Shown: one piece after another, positions 8,267-17,645 of the stretch
Layout: each line of letters opens with the position of its first letter
Numbering within the stretch: the stretch's first letter is position 1
The notes under the pieces: generated by a model
Seen by the model: only the letters and a program-made list of their open reading frames with translations
Told to the model about the DNA's origin: nothing
The model's database searches: none
Made by a program: the position numbers and the translations under genes
DNA from: Arthrobacter sp. MYb229
GTDB lineage: Bacteria; Actinomycetota; Actinomycetes; Actinomycetales; Micrococcaceae
Direction: 5' to 3'
Assembly (NCBI RefSeq): GCF_002975405.1
Contig: NZ_PCPS01000001.1
Coordinates: 992,001-1,056,000 of the forward strand
Length of the DNA: 64,000 bases

Positions 8267-8995
8267 TTGTCCACTCACGTGTTTCTTGCCGAACTAGCCG
8301 GCACATTCATTCTCCTACTCATGGGCGGCGGTGTCTGCGCCAACGTCGCGTTGAAAGGCACCCTCGGTAGCGCCGCCGGATGGCTTGCCATCAGCTTCGG
8401 CTGGGGCCTAGGCGTCTACTGCGGTGTCTGGATCGCCGGTATTTCAGGTGCTCACCTGAACCCTGCGGTGACCCTGGGCTTGATGATCAACCCAGATATC
8501 ACCGAATACGCACCGGGCGTCGCAATCACCTTCGCCAACACCATGCTCTACTTCCTGGCGCAGCTCGTTGGTGCCTTCCTTGGCGCCGTTGGCGTCTGGC
8601 TGGCCTACAAAAAGCACCTCGATGACAAGCAGAACGCCGGCAATCAGCTTGGCGTCTTCGCCACCGGTCCGGCGATCCGCTCCTATGGCTGGAACGTCGT
8701 CACCGAGGTATTCGGCACGTTTGTGCTCGTCTTCGTCATCGCCGGTCTGGGAAAGACCCCGCACCAGCTCGGCCCGCTAGCGGTCGCACTGCTCGTGGTG
8801 GCCATCGGCCTGTCCCTCGGTGGAGCTACCGGCTACGCCATCAACCCAACCCGAGACCTCGGTCCGCGACTGGCACACGCTATCCTTCCTATCAAGGGCA
8901 AGGGATCTTCCGACTGGGCCTACTCCTGGGTGCCCATCACCGGTCCGGTCATCGGTGGTCTACTCGGCGGCGTCGCTGCCGGCCTGCTGTTCTAG
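8267..8995 (+). CDS. glpF: Glycerol uptake facilitator (aquaglyceroporin)
   Basis: Major intrinsic protein that lets glycerol diffuse through the membrane. Six hydrophobic segments are visible and both half-helix motifs are present: SGAHLNPAVTLG and GYAINPTRDLGPR. The Asp after Arg in the second motif is typical of glycerol-conducting members; the second motif is NPT rather than NPA. A TTG start is inferred because AAGAGG is 6 nt upstream and the homologous N-terminus (STHVFLAELAGTFILLL) begins there. It lies between glpD and glpK, 17 nt before glpK. Confidence 0.93.
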   Translation: MSTHVFLAELAGTFILLLMGGGVCANVALKGTLGSAAGWLAISFGWGLGVYCGVWIAGISGAHLNPAVTLGLMINPDITEYAPGVAITFANTMLYFLAQLVGAFLGAVGVWLAYKKHLDDKQNAGNQLGVFATGPAIRSYGWNVVTEVFGTFVLVFVIAGLGKTPHQLGPLAVALLVVAIGLSLGGATGYAINPTRDLGPRLAHAILPIKGKGSSDWAYSWVPITGPVIGGLLGGVAAGLLF

Positions 8996-9012
8996 AAAGA
9001 GAGATGTGAATC

Positions 9013-10533
9013 ATGAGTGAAAAATATGTCATCGCCATTGACCAGGGAACGACCAGTTCCCGAGCCATCGTCTTCGATCATGCAGGCGAGGTTGTCTCGG
9101 TAGGCCAGCTGGAGCACGAACAGATTTTCCCGGCCGCAGGTTGGGTTGAGCACGACGCAGCGGAAATCTGGAACAACACCCGCGAGGTCATCGGCCAGGC
9201 CCTGTCCAAGCAAAACCTGACCCGCCACGACATCGAAGTTGTCGGCATCACCAACCAGCGCGAAACCGCTGTGGTCTGGGACAAGAACACCGGCAAGCCG
9301 GTGTACAACGCGATTGTCTGGCAAGACACCCGCACCCAGGACATCGTCGACGAGTTGGCCAAGGATGGGGGAATCGACCGCTACAAGGACCGCGTCGGCT
9401 TGCCACTGGCCACGTATTTCTCCGGAACCAAGATCAAGTGGATCCTGGACAACGTCGAAGGCGCGCGGGAGCGTGCCGAAGCCGGCGACCTGCTCTTCGG
9501 CACCACCGATTCGTGGGTGCTGTGGAACCTGACCGGCGGCGTGGACGGCGGCGTGCACGTCACCGACGTGACTAACGCTTCGCGCACCCTGTTCATGGAT
9601 CTGAAGACCCTGACCTGGGATGAGCAGATTTTGGCGGACTTCGGTGTGCCAGCTTCGATGATGCCCGAGATCCGCTCCTCTTCCGAGGTTTATGGCACCG
9701 TGGCAGGCAATCAGCTGCTGCGCGAAGTACCCGTGGCCGGCATCCTGGGCGACCAGCAGGCAGCTACCTTCGGCCAGGCCGCCTTCACCGCCGGTACTGC
9801 GAAGAACACCTACGGCACCGGTTGCTTCTTGATCTTCAACACCGGCACCGAGATCGTGCATTCCTCCAACGGCTTGCTCACCACCATGGCCTATAAGCTG
9901 GGCGATGCCGCACCGGTCTATGCTTTGGAAGGCTCGATTGCCGTGGCCGGTTCGCTGGTGCAGTGGTTGCGTGACAATATCGGCATGATCGCCACGGCTC
10001 CGGAGATTGAAGAGCTGGCGGCCAAGGTGGAGGACAACGGCGGGGTCTACATCGTCCCGGCGTTCTCCGGCCTGTTCGCCCCGTACTGGCGTGCCGAGGC
10101 TCGAGGCGCCATTGTGGGTCTGACCCGCTTCGCGAATAAGAACCATATTGCCCGCGCGGCGCTGGAGGCCACCGCCTTCCAGACCCGCGAGGTGCTTGAT
10201 GCGGTCAACGCCGATGCCGAGGTGCCTCTGACCGAACTGAAGGTCGACGGTGGCATGGTTGCCAACGAGAGCCTGATGCAGTTCCAGGCGGACATCCTAG
10301 GTGTTCCGGTGGTCCGTCCAAAGGTTACCGAAACCACCGCATTGGGCGCCGCATATGCCGCAGGCCTGGCCGTGGGCTTCTGGAAGGGCCTGGGCGAACT
10401 GGAAACCAACTGGTCCGAGGACAAGCGTTGGGAACCGGCCATGGGTGAAGAAGAGCGCGAGCGCAGCCTGCGCCTTTGGAAGAAGGCAGTGACTCGCACC
10501 TTCGATTGGGTGGATGAGGACACGAAGGCCTAA
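9013..10533 (+). CDS. glpK: Glycerol kinase
   Basis: Phosphorylates glycerol with ATP and so traps what GlpF lets in. The 506-residue protein starts [18 protein letters not shown] (FGGY phosphate-binding loop), contains NQRET, the family signature region [12 protein letters not shown], and the second signature [18 protein letters not shown]. Length and motifs are normal. ATG start with GAAAGAGAG upstream. It closes the glpDFK operon, and a strong hairpin follows the stop. Confidence 0.97.
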   Translation: MSEKYVIAIDQGTTSSRAIVFDHAGEVVSVGQLEHEQIFPAAGWVEHDAAEIWNNTREVIGQALSKQNLTRHDIEVVGITNQRETAVVWDKNTGKPVYNAIVWQDTRTQDIVDELAKDGGIDRYKDRVGLPLATYFSGTKIKWILDNVEGARERAEAGDLLFGTTDSWVLWNLTGGVDGGVHVTDVTNASRTLFMDLKTLTWDEQILADFGVPASMMPEIRSSSEVYGTVAGNQLLREVPVAGILGDQQAATFGQAAFTAGTAKNTYGTGCFLIFNTGTEIVHSSNGLLTTMAYKLGDAAPVYALEGSIAVAGSLVQWLRDNIGMIATAPEIEELAAKVEDNGGVYIVPAFSGLFAPYWRAEARGAIVGLTRFANKNHIARAALEATAFQTREVLDAVNADAEVPLTELKVDGGMVANESLMQFQADILGVPVVRPKVTETTALGAAYAAGLAVGFWKGLGELETNWSEDKRWEPAMGEEERERSLRLWKKAVTRTFDWVDEDTKA

Positions 10534-10574
10534 CTCGGCCGCGCCGCCCTCGACCTTGTCGATGGGCCGATAGC

Positions 10575-10618
10575 AGCGGACCCCGAATCAACTGATGATC
10601 GTTGATTCGGGGTCCGCT
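10575..10618. terminator. Bidirectional terminator between glpK and the DUF222 gene
   Basis: A perfect 18-bp inverted repeat (arms begin AGCGGACCCC and end GGGGTCCGCT) with an 8-nt loop. It lies in the gap between two convergent genes and would serve both. No long T-run follows. Confidence 0.8.
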
Positions 10619-10643
10619 GTCGTTAACCCTCGGCGCCGGGACA

Positions 10644-12434
10644 TCACTCGTCGTTCTCCGGTGGCTCCGGACCGGCTACATCGGGGTCGGGCGCATCACC
10701 GAGCTGCAGCGCGTCCCAATAGGTGTTGCGCCGCGGTTTCTGCTCCGGGTCCAGATGCGCAGGCAGGATGACGTGCGGCAAGCCGTCGACGTCCACGATC
10801 TTAAGCTGCCCGAGATGGCGGCTATGGTGGCTATCGGGGCAGACCGCCGCCCCGGATTTAACACTTGTGGTGCCACCCTCGGCCCAGGGCAGCTTATAGT
10901 GATCGATCTCCACGTGATCGGGAGCCGTGGTGCAGCCGGGCACAATGCATCCGCGATCTCGCGCCAGCACACCCATCCGCACGTAGCCCTCGTGGTAGCG
11001 TCTGGATCTTCCCATGTCCAGGGGTTGGCTGTTGCCGCCGAGCACCACGGGGATCACGTTGGCATTGGCGAGAGCCCGTCTGAGCTCGCCGGGAGGGAGC
11101 CGAACGCCGTTGGAAGTAGTCCCATAAGCGCGGTCCAGATTCTGCAGATCGCTGAGCCACATGTAGACAATGAATCGCGGGATGACCGCCTTGGCCTTGC
11201 CGCCTGCGGGGGTGGCGAGAATCGCCATGAGCGCGTTGAGCCGGCGCAGTGCGACGCTGACCTCCTCGCGGTCGGCGGCAACTTCTGCGTTGGCCGGGAT
11301 GTTCTTCCCGGGCGTTGCTTCAGCATCGTCCGCTGGCAGCTCGGGTTTGGCTCCGGAGGGTTCTTCCGCTGCGCGGGCCCAGGCGGGCATGGGGTTTTCG
11401 GTGCGCAACCATGTTGGTGCTCCGGCTGTTGGCTCCTCGGCGGTGCCGGACCGGTCGATAGATTCGGCGGATTCCGCCGCCCGGGCAGCCGTTGGCTCGG
11501 TGGCGGGCTGATCGGCTGCTTCGGTGCTGCCATCGGGCTGCACGGGGGTCCGGGCTGCCTGGCCGGCCTTGGTGCGCGGGGCGCTGGCCTGCACGGCGAT
11601 CGAACGGATCAGCTGGGCCTGCGTGGCTAGGGTGCGAAGAGTGAATTCGTGCACGCCTTGGACCACCGGGCCGATGAACAGCCCGAGCTTCGGTGGGAGC
11701 TTGTCGCCTTTGAGCTGCTTGTAGAGACTGATCCGGGAGCTGATGTCTTTGCGTGCTTCATCTGGCCCCAGGCTCCGCAGTGACTCGGCGGCATGCTCCT
11801 CCAGGAAGCGGCCGTCGGTGCCGCGCGCCTTCAGCTCGGTGGGCACGCCGTCGAAGGTGGTGTCGGTGGCTTCGAGCTTCTCCAGGCGACGTGCGGTGGC
11901 TGCGATGCTGCGGCGGTCGGCGCCGCCCTTGGCATAGACCTCGGCCAGCTGGGCGAAGCGCGGCTCGCAGATCGTGCCCTGCGGCGTACGGCGGCCGATG
12001 AGCAGGTGGGCATCGTCGATACGGCGTTGGGCCTCGAAGTAGTTCAGTCCGAGCCAGGCAGCGAGCAGATCGCCGGTGCTCTGATAGCAGGTGCGTCCGG
12101 CGGCTAGTTCGGGCTGCGCCTCGAAGCTGCAGGTGCCGTCGCGCAGCCCGTCGTAGGTTTCCAGACTGAGCGCGTGCGCGCCGCTGGCCTCTGCATCCAG
12201 TGCGGTGGTGAGCTGGGCGAGGTGGACCTGTTGGGAGAACTTCTCGACCAGATCCGCATGGGCCAGGACCAGGCGCGGGTCGCGGGTCTGGTGGACCAGC
12301 TGGCCGATGGCGGTGAACAAGGCCAGACAGAGGATCCCCAGGCGCACGAGCATGGCACCGGTGAGGTGCGCCCCGAGCTGAAGCGGGGCCCTGCACAGGG
12401 TGTGCAGCGCTGAGATGAGTGCTGGCGTGTTCAT
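10644..12434 (-). CDS. DUF222 / HNH endonuclease-signature protein
   Basis: A 596-residue actinobacterial protein: the DUF222 region covers roughly residues 40-430, followed by an HNH-type zinc-finger nuclease motif near the C-terminus (RGCIVPGCTTAPDHVEIDHYKLPWAEGG ... CPDSHHSRH reads as C-C-H-H). The middle (about residues 290-370) is low complexity, rich in Ala, Glu, Thr and Pro, and probably disordered. Paralogues of this family are numerous in actinobacterial genomes and have been linked to mobile or repetitive loci; the function is unknown. The N-terminus is unusually hydrophobic (MLVRLGILCLALFTAIG). Convergent with glpK. Confidence 0.85.
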   Translation of the reverse strand: MNTPALISALHTLCRAPLQLGAHLTGAMLVRLGILCLALFTAIGQLVHQTRDPRLVLAHADLVEKFSQQVHLAQLTTALDAEASGAHALSLETYDGLRDGTCSFEAQPELAAGRTCYQSTGDLLAAWLGLNYFEAQRRIDDAHLLIGRRTPQGTICEPRFAQLAEVYAKGGADRRSIAATARRLEKLEATDTTFDGVPTELKARGTDGRFLEEHAAESLRSLGPDEARKDISSRISLYKQLKGDKLPPKLGLFIGPVVQGVHEFTLRTLATQAQLIRSIAVQASAPRTKAGQAARTPVQPDGSTEAADQPATEPTAARAAESAESIDRSGTAEEPTAGAPTWLRTENPMPAWARAAEEPSGAKPELPADDAEATPGKNIPANAEVAADREEVSVALRRLNALMAILATPAGGKAKAVIPRFIVYMWLSDLQNLDRAYGTTSNGVRLPPGELRRALANANVIPVVLGGNSQPLDMGRSRRYHEGYVRMGVLARDRGCIVPGCTTAPDHVEIDHYKLPWAEGGTTSVKSGAAVCPDSHHSRHLGQLKIVDVDGLPHVILPAHLDPEQKPRRNTYWDALQLGDAPDPDVAGPEPPENDE

Positions 12435-12530
12435 GCCTCCATGATTGCGCCAGATCGGCCCTGCGCCGCGGCTTCGTCCGCGGGTTGTGGATAGCCTGGC
12501 GGAATATTTCTTGCGCCGGCCTTGGGCGCG

Positions 12531-13289
12531 ATGGAAAACCCCGGCATTTCGAATCCAGCGGGGAGCGCCTGGGCCGGAGGCATGCGGGAAGTTGAGCTGG
12601 CCGGCGGGAATGCAAGCGGGAGTGTGGTCCGCGTGGGGCGCACGGTTCGCAAACCTGCGGGGCCTTCGGCGGACTCGGTCCTCCGGTATTTACGGCATCT
12701 GCAGGGACACGGAATTGCGCTGCCCGAACATTTGGGTTTCGACGAGCGCGGGCGTCAAGTCCTCGAATTCGTCCCGGGTCCACTCGCGATGAAGCAGCCA
12801 AAGCCCGGCCCGGAGCAGTTGGCCCGCATCGGTGGCATGGTCCGGGCCATTCACGATGCGAGCGGTGACTTCGCGCCCCGGCGCGGCGAGGTCTTCGACA
12901 GCCCGATCGCGGCTCCGGGAGCCGATCTGGTGTGCCACAACGATCTGGCCCCGTGGAATCTGGTGATGGGGGAGCGCTGGGTGCTCATCGACCGGGATGC
13001 TGGCGCGCCGAGTACCAGATTGGGGGACTTGGCCTATGCCGCGCAGGCTTTTCGCGCAATGACCCGGCGGATCTCAGCGCGTTCCTCGACGGCTACCAGG
13101 CCGCTGCCCGCCATGATCGAACGGGTTGGCGCCATGCACGGGCTGCTGGAATCGTCGAATATCCGCGGCATCGAACCGTGGGGATCCATGTATGCCGACG
13201 GGCATGGGGATCATTGGGCTGCGGTGCGCGCATATTTGCAACGCCACCGGCTGGCCCTCTCCGCGGCGCTCGAGCGGCACTACGCCTAG
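12531..13289 (+). CDS. Aminoglycoside/choline-kinase-like phosphotransferase, probably with a compensated frameshift
   Basis: The N-terminal lobe reads ELAGGNASGSVVRVGRTVRKPAG; the catalytic loop is CHNDLAPWNLV and the metal-binding segment VLIDRDAGAPSTRLGDLAYA, where family members usually have IDWD. The substrate is unknown. After DLAYAAQAF the reading frame gives an Arg/Ser-rich run, while the +2 frame over about 13055-13100 reads NDPADLSAFLDGYQAA, which is what this family has there; the original frame then resumes at LPAMIERVGAMHG. Two compensating indels are therefore likely, and the present protein would have about 15 altered residues. Start: ATG chosen; another ATG (MREVELAGG) lies 17 codons on. 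Confidence 0.65.
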   Translation: MENPGISNPAGSAWAGGMREVELAGGNASGSVVRVGRTVRKPAGPSADSVLRYLRHLQGHGIALPEHLGFDERGRQVLEFVPGPLAMKQPKPGPEQLARIGGMVRAIHDASGDFAPRRGEVFDSPIAAPGADLVCHNDLAPWNLVMGERWVLIDRDAGAPSTRLGDLAYAAQAFRAMTRRISARSSTATRPLPAMIERVGAMHGLLESSNIRGIEPWGSMYADGHGDHWAAVRAYLQRHRLALSAALERHYA

Positions 13290-13406
13290 CGCGGCACGGC
13301 TCGACGCGGTGCCGGCCGGCGGCCGGGGAAGCGGTCATGGGGCATGCCGTTTTTGCCGTGGCGCAGCTGGCGCTTCATCGATGCACCTCTGCGGCGGGAA
13401 CTGCGA

Positions 13407-13412
13407 TAGAAT
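13407..13412 (+). promoter_or_regulatory. -10 element of the leuS leader transcript
   Basis: TAGAAT is followed by 6 nt and then the ATG of the short leader peptide, so the RNA should start at the ATG. No convincing -35 hexamer was found. Confidence 0.5.
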
Positions 13413-13418
13413 CGCTGT

Positions 13419-13445
13419 ATGCATTTTCAGCGCGACCTAGTCTAA
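13419..13445 (+). CDS. Putative leuS leader peptide MHFQRDLV
   Basis: An eight-codon open frame beginning exactly where transcription should start. It contains one leucine codon, CTA, the rarest kind in this G/C-rich genome, three codons before the stop. It is followed at once by a small GC hairpin (13448-13462) and a terminator hairpin. Position and content fit a ribosome-stalling sensor of charged leucyl-tRNA controlling leucyl-tRNA synthetase. This is inference from layout. Confidence 0.5.
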   Translation: MHFQRDLV

Positions 13446-13463
13446 GAGCGGCCTGCGGCCGTA

Positions 13464-13490
13464 CCCCCGAGTGGATATTTGGGGGCTTTT
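13464..13490 (+). terminator. Attenuator terminator upstream of leuS
   Basis: Stem CCCCCGAG / TTTGGGGG (8 bp with two G-U pairs and one A-U) around a 6-nt loop, followed by CTTTT. It lies 70 nt before the leuS start and directly after the leader peptide, so it should act inside the leuS 5' UTR, not at the end of the preceding gene. Confidence 0.65.
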
Positions 13491-13559
13491 GTTGTGTCTG
13501 GAGACAATACCAAGTTTTTCCGTCAGGAAATTTTTCCGCAAGTTTGTGAGACGAGCTCA

Positions 13560-16049
13560 GTGACATCATCGACGAACGAGACCAGAACCTACGACTTCAA
13601 GGACCTCGAGTCCAAGTGGCTACCGGTTTGGGATGAACTAGAAGTGTTCAAGCCCGCCGACGATGGCACCCGTGAACGTCGCTACGTGCTGGATATGTTC
13701 CCCTACCCCTCCGGAGACCTGCACATGGGCCACGCGGAGGCCTTTGCCATGGGCGATGTTGTCGCACGCTACTGGCGCCTGCGTGGCTTTGACGTCATGC
13801 ACCCGATCGGCTGGGACTCCTTCGGCCTGCCGGCGGAGAACGCCGCGATCAAGCGCAATGCGCACCCGGCCGAGTGGACCTACAAGAACATCGACACCCA
13901 GGCCGAGAGCTTCAAGCGCTACGCCATCTCCGCGGACTGGGACCGCCGGCTGCACACCTCGGATCCGGAGTACTACCGCTGGACCCAGTGGCTGTTCAAC
14001 AAGTTCTACGAAAAGGGCTTGGCCTACCGCAAGGACCACCCGGTCAACTGGTGCCCGAAGGACCAGACCGTGCTGGCCAACGAGCAGGTAGTCAACGGCG
14101 CCTGCGAACGCTGCGGCACCGCCGTGACCAAGAAGTCGCTGAACCAGTGGTACTTCAAGATCACCGAGTACGCCGACCGCCTGCTCGAGGACATGGATGC
14201 GCTCAAGGGCCACTGGCCAGAGCGCGTGCTGCTGATGCAGAAGAACTGGATCGGCCGTTCCGAAGGCGCCCAGGTCACCTTCCAGATCGAAGCCCACGAG
14301 CAACTGGCCGGGGTGCAGATCCCGGTCTTCACCACCCGCCCGGACACCCTCTACGGGGCGACCTTCATGGTGGTCGCCGCGGATGCCGCGCTGGCCAACG
14401 AGCTGGTCACCGAGCAGCACCGCGAAGCGCTGGAAGCCTACCAGGAGCAGGTCAAGACGCTTTCGGAGATCGAACGCCAGTCCAGCGAGCGCGAGAAGAC
14501 CGGGGTGTTCACCGGCCGCTACGCGATCAACCCGCTCTCGGGCGAGAAGCTGCCGGTCTGGGCCGCGGACTACGTGCTGGCCGACTACGGCACCGGCGCG
14601 ATCATGGCCGTGCCCGCACACGACCAGCGCGACCTGGACTTCGCCCGCACCTTCGACCTGCCGGTGCGCGTGGTCGTGGAGACCGGCGAAGAGGACCCGG
14701 CCGTGTCGGGAACCGCCACCGCCGGCGAGGGCAAGCTGGTCAACTCCGGCGAGCTGACCGGGCTGGACAAGACCGAGGCGGTCGCCAAGGCGATCGAGAT
14801 CGTGGAAGCCGCCGGCACCGGCGAACACACGATCAACTACCGGCTGCGCGACTGGCTGCTGAGCCGCCAGCGCTTCTGGGGCACCCCGATCCCGATCATC
14901 CACTGCGCCGAATGCGGCGAGGTCCCGGTCCCCGATGACCAGCTGCCGGTGCGCCTGCCGGATAACCTGCGCGGCGAACAGCTGGCACCGAAGGGCACCA
15001 GCCCACTGGCCGCCGTCGCGGAATGGGTCAACGTGCCCTGCCCGAAGTGCGGGGCGGACGCCAAGCGCGACACCGACACCATGGACACCTTCGTGGACTC
15101 CTCCTGGTACTTCCTGCGCTTCGTCTCCCCGAACTACACCGAGGGCCCCTTCGACCCGCAGGCGGTCCGCGACTGGATGCCGGTAGGCCAGTATGTGGGC
15201 GGGGTCGAGCATGCGATCCTGCACCTGCTGTACTCGCGCTTCTTCACCAAAGTCATCCACGACCTGGGCCTGATCGACGCGACCGAGCCGTTCAGCGCGC
15301 TGCTGAACCAGGGCCAGGTGCTCAACGGCGGCAAGGCCATGAGCAAGTCCCTGGGCAACGGCGTGGACCTCGGCGAGCAGCTGGACAAGTTCGGCGTCGA
15401 CGCGGTGCGGCTGACCATGATCTTCGCCTCCCCTCCGGAGGACGACGTGGACTGGGCGGACGTGTCCCCAAGCGGTTCGCAGAAGTTCCTGGCCCGCGCC
15501 TGGCGCATCGCCCAGGACGTCACCAGCGCACAGGACGTGGACTACACCACCGGCGAGAAGGCGCTGCGCCAGATCACCCACCGCACCGTGCACGAGGCAG
15601 CCCAGCTGCTGGATTCGGGCAAGTTCAACGTGGTGATCGCCAAGACCATGGAATTGGTCAACGCGGCGCGCAAGACCATCGATTCGGGAGCCGGCGCCGC
15701 CGACCCGGCCGTCCGCGAGGCGGCCACCGTCACCGCCCAGCTGCTGAGCATGTTCGCCCCCTACACCGCCGAGGACATGTGGGCCGAGCTCGGCTACGCC
15801 CCGAGCGTCGTGAACAGCGCCTGGCCGGAGGTCGATCAGTCGCTGCTGGTCGACGATACGGTCACCGCCGTGGTCCAGATCAAGGGCAAGGTCCGCGCAC
15901 GCCTGGACGTTCCGATCGACATTTCCGAGGATGACCTGCGCGAGCAGGCCTTGGCCCATGAGACGGTGATTCGCATGCTCGACGGCAAGGAGCCGTTGAA
16001 GGTCATCGTCCGTGCGCCGAAGCTCGTGAATGTGGTTCCGGCACCGTAA
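13560..16049 (+). CDS. leuS: Leucyl-tRNA synthetase
   Basis: Charges tRNA-Leu. Class I motifs are intact: the HIGH box as HMGH in [19 protein letters not shown] and the KMSKS box as [10 protein letters not shown]. The editing domain (about residues 220-410) includes [14 protein letters not shown], and the C-terminal anticodon-binding region is present. About 829 residues from the GTG chosen, which is where homology begins ([18 protein letters not shown]); the frame stays open upstream into the attenuator, which cannot be coding. The 5' UTR carries the leader peptide and terminator described above. Confidence 0.96.
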   Translation: MTSSTNETRTYDFKDLESKWLPVWDELEVFKPADDGTRERRYVLDMFPYPSGDLHMGHAEAFAMGDVVARYWRLRGFDVMHPIGWDSFGLPAENAAIKRNAHPAEWTYKNIDTQAESFKRYAISADWDRRLHTSDPEYYRWTQWLFNKFYEKGLAYRKDHPVNWCPKDQTVLANEQVVNGACERCGTAVTKKSLNQWYFKITEYADRLLEDMDALKGHWPERVLLMQKNWIGRSEGAQVTFQIEAHEQLAGVQIPVFTTRPDTLYGATFMVVAADAALANELVTEQHREALEAYQEQVKTLSEIERQSSEREKTGVFTGRYAINPLSGEKLPVWAADYVLADYGTGAIMAVPAHDQRDLDFARTFDLPVRVVVETGEEDPAVSGTATAGEGKLVNSGELTGLDKTEAVAKAIEIVEAAGTGEHTINYRLRDWLLSRQRFWGTPIPIIHCAECGEVPVPDDQLPVRLPDNLRGEQLAPKGTSPLAAVAEWVNVPCPKCGADAKRDTDTMDTFVDSSWYFLRFVSPNYTEGPFDPQAVRDWMPVGQYVGGVEHAILHLLYSRFFTKVIHDLGLIDATEPFSALLNQGQVLNGGKAMSKSLGNGVDLGEQLDKFGVDAVRLTMIFASPPEDDVDWADVSPSGSQKFLARAWRIAQDVTSAQDVDYTTGEKALRQITHRTVHEAAQLLDSGKFNVVIAKTMELVNAARKTIDSGAGAADPAVREAATVTAQLLSMFAPYTAEDMWAELGYAPSVVNSAWPEVDQSLLVDDTVTAVVQIKGKVRARLDVPIDISEDDLREQALAHETVIRMLDGKEPLKVIVRAPKLVNVVPAP

Positions 16050-16058
16050 GCTCAAGGC

Positions 16059-16991
16059 ATGAACGAACGCACCAAGGGCCCACGCGCGGGCTGGCTGCCT
16101 AAATGGCTGGCCCCGCGTGGGCTTGCGCGTACCCGAATCGGCGTGGTCACCGACTCCGCCGCCTGCCTGCCAGCACAATTGCTGGACAGCGAAGACTTCG
16201 CCTGCCTGGGAATCCCGATCATCGTGGACAACCACGTGCACGGCGAAGATCTGAACGCCCTGATGATGGGCCTGGCCATGGGAAAATCCGTCAAGACCTC
16301 GCGTCCGGCGCCCGGAGAATTCGCCCGGGCCTACCGGGAGCTGGCCGCCGCCGGTTGCGAGTCGATCATCTCCATTCACCTCTCCGGGCAGCTTTCCGGG
16401 ACGGTGGAGGCAGCGCGCCTAGCCGCCGCCGACATCAAAATCCCGGTGCAGGTCATCGATTCGCGCACCGTCGCGATGCCCCAGGGCTTTGCGGTCACCG
16501 ACGTGCTGGCCGCGCGCGATGCCGGAGCCCCGCTGGAAATGCTCGAGCAGATCGCCCGCGGCGCGGCGCGGAATTCCGTCTACTTCGCCGTGCCGAGCCT
16601 GGAGCAGCTGCGCCGCGGGGGACGGATCAGCACCATCTCTTCGGTGCTGGGCAACCTGCTGAACGTCAAACCGATCCTGAGCATCGAAGCGGGTGTGATC
16701 CAGCCCATCGAAAAGCCGCGCTCCTTCGCCCGGGCCCAGGCGCGGCTGGTGGCGCTTGGCGCCCAGGCTGCTACCGCGGCCCAGGGGCCGGTACGCATCG
16801 GCGTCATGCACTTCGGCGCGGCCGAACTTGCCACCGAGATCGCCAACGAGCTCGCTCCGCTCAGCGCGCAGCAGGTGCTGATCGAATCCCTGCCGGCGGT
16901 GCTCGCGGCGCATACCGGCATCGGGGTGCTCGCCGTGGCCGTGGGGCCGCTGAATCCACAATCCGAGCCGGAGGACACCCTCCCTTCGTAG
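16059..16991 (+). CDS. DegV family fatty-acid-binding protein
   Basis: DegV (FakB-like) proteins bind a fatty acid and, in Firmicutes, present it to the kinase FakA. Family signatures are IGVVTDSAACLP near residue 27 and the lipid-contact segment SIHLSGQLSGTVEAARLAA. About 310 residues, normal length. It starts 9 nt after leuS and precedes the competence genes. No FakA partner is seen in this window. Confidence 0.88.
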   Translation: MNERTKGPRAGWLPKWLAPRGLARTRIGVVTDSAACLPAQLLDSEDFACLGIPIIVDNHVHGEDLNALMMGLAMGKSVKTSRPAPGEFARAYRELAAAGCESIISIHLSGQLSGTVEAARLAAADIKIPVQVIDSRTVAMPQGFAVTDVLAARDAGAPLEMLEQIARGAARNSVYFAVPSLEQLRRGGRISTISSVLGNLLNVKPILSIEAGVIQPIEKPRSFARAQARLVALGAQAATAAQGPVRIGVMHFGAAELATEIANELAPLSAQQVLIESLPAVLAAHTGIGVLAVAVGPLNPQSEPEDTLPS

Positions 16992-17012
16992 TAGTGGCGC
17001 AAACTATCGGCC

Positions 17013-17645
17013 ATGGGGCGCCACGACTTCTTCAGTAAATTTGCGCCACGGCCGACCAGGTTGCGCTTCGCCGTGTCGCGGGTCGCTGCCCTCGTGCTGG
17101 TCCTCGTGGTCCTGGCCTGGGTGGCCTTTTCGATCATCTTCTCGCCGCCGCCGGCGGCCGAAGAGCTGGATTCCATTCCGCTGGTGGCCGACCCCGAACA
17201 CCCGGCCGCCACCGAACCGCTGGCTACGCTCACCGTGCATGTGGTCGGGGCCGTGAAAAAGCCCGGCGTCTACGAGCTTCCCGATGGTTCGCGGATCACC
17301 GATGCGATCGAAGCAGCCGGCGGGATGAGCAAAAAAGCCCGCCCGGAGCTATTGAATTTGGCGGCCAAACTCGCCGACGGGCAGCAGATCATCCTGCCCG
17401 GAACTAGTGATGCCTCGGCAACTCCGGGCGCCCCGCAAGCCCAAGGGCCAAACGCGAAGATCTCGCTGAACCAGGCCGATGCGCAGACCCTGCAGACCCT
17501 GCCGGGCATCGGCCCGGCACTAGCCAAACGCATTATCGACTTCCGGGACAAAAATGGCCCGTTCACCAGCGTCGCGGAACTCGACGCTGTCTCTGGAATA
17601 GGCCCGGTGCTCTTGGGGGAGCTCTCGGAATTGGTGATCCCATGA
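17013..17645 (+). CDS. comEA: ComEA-like DNA-binding competence protein
   Basis: Membrane-anchored receptor for incoming double-stranded DNA. One N-terminal membrane helix (VAALVLVLVVLAWVAFSIIF, about residues 22-41), a SLBB-type domain (HVVGAVKKPGVYELPDG to QIILPG), a short linker and a helix-hairpin-helix pair (LNQADAQTLQTLPGIGPALAKRI ... LDAVSGIGPVLLGELSELV). Its stop overlaps the comEC start by 4 bp (ATGA), showing translational coupling. The frame allows few alternative starts; ATG used. Confidence 0.92.
   Translation: MGRHDFFSKFAPRPTRLRFAVSRVAALVLVLVVLAWVAFSIIFSPPPAAEELDSIPLVADPEHPAATEPLATLTVHVVGAVKKPGVYELPDGSRITDAIEAAGGMSKKARPELLNLAAKLADGQQIILPGTSDASATPGAPQAQGPNAKISLNQADAQTLQTLPGIGPALAKRIIDFRDKNGPFTSVAELDAVSGIGPVLLGELSELVIP

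Noticed and set aside
13638-16379. Long antisense open frame of about 913 codons opposite leuS
   Set aside because: Shadow of G/C-rich coding DNA; the leuS protein is unambiguous and the antisense translation is His/Gly/Arg-rich without family resemblance.
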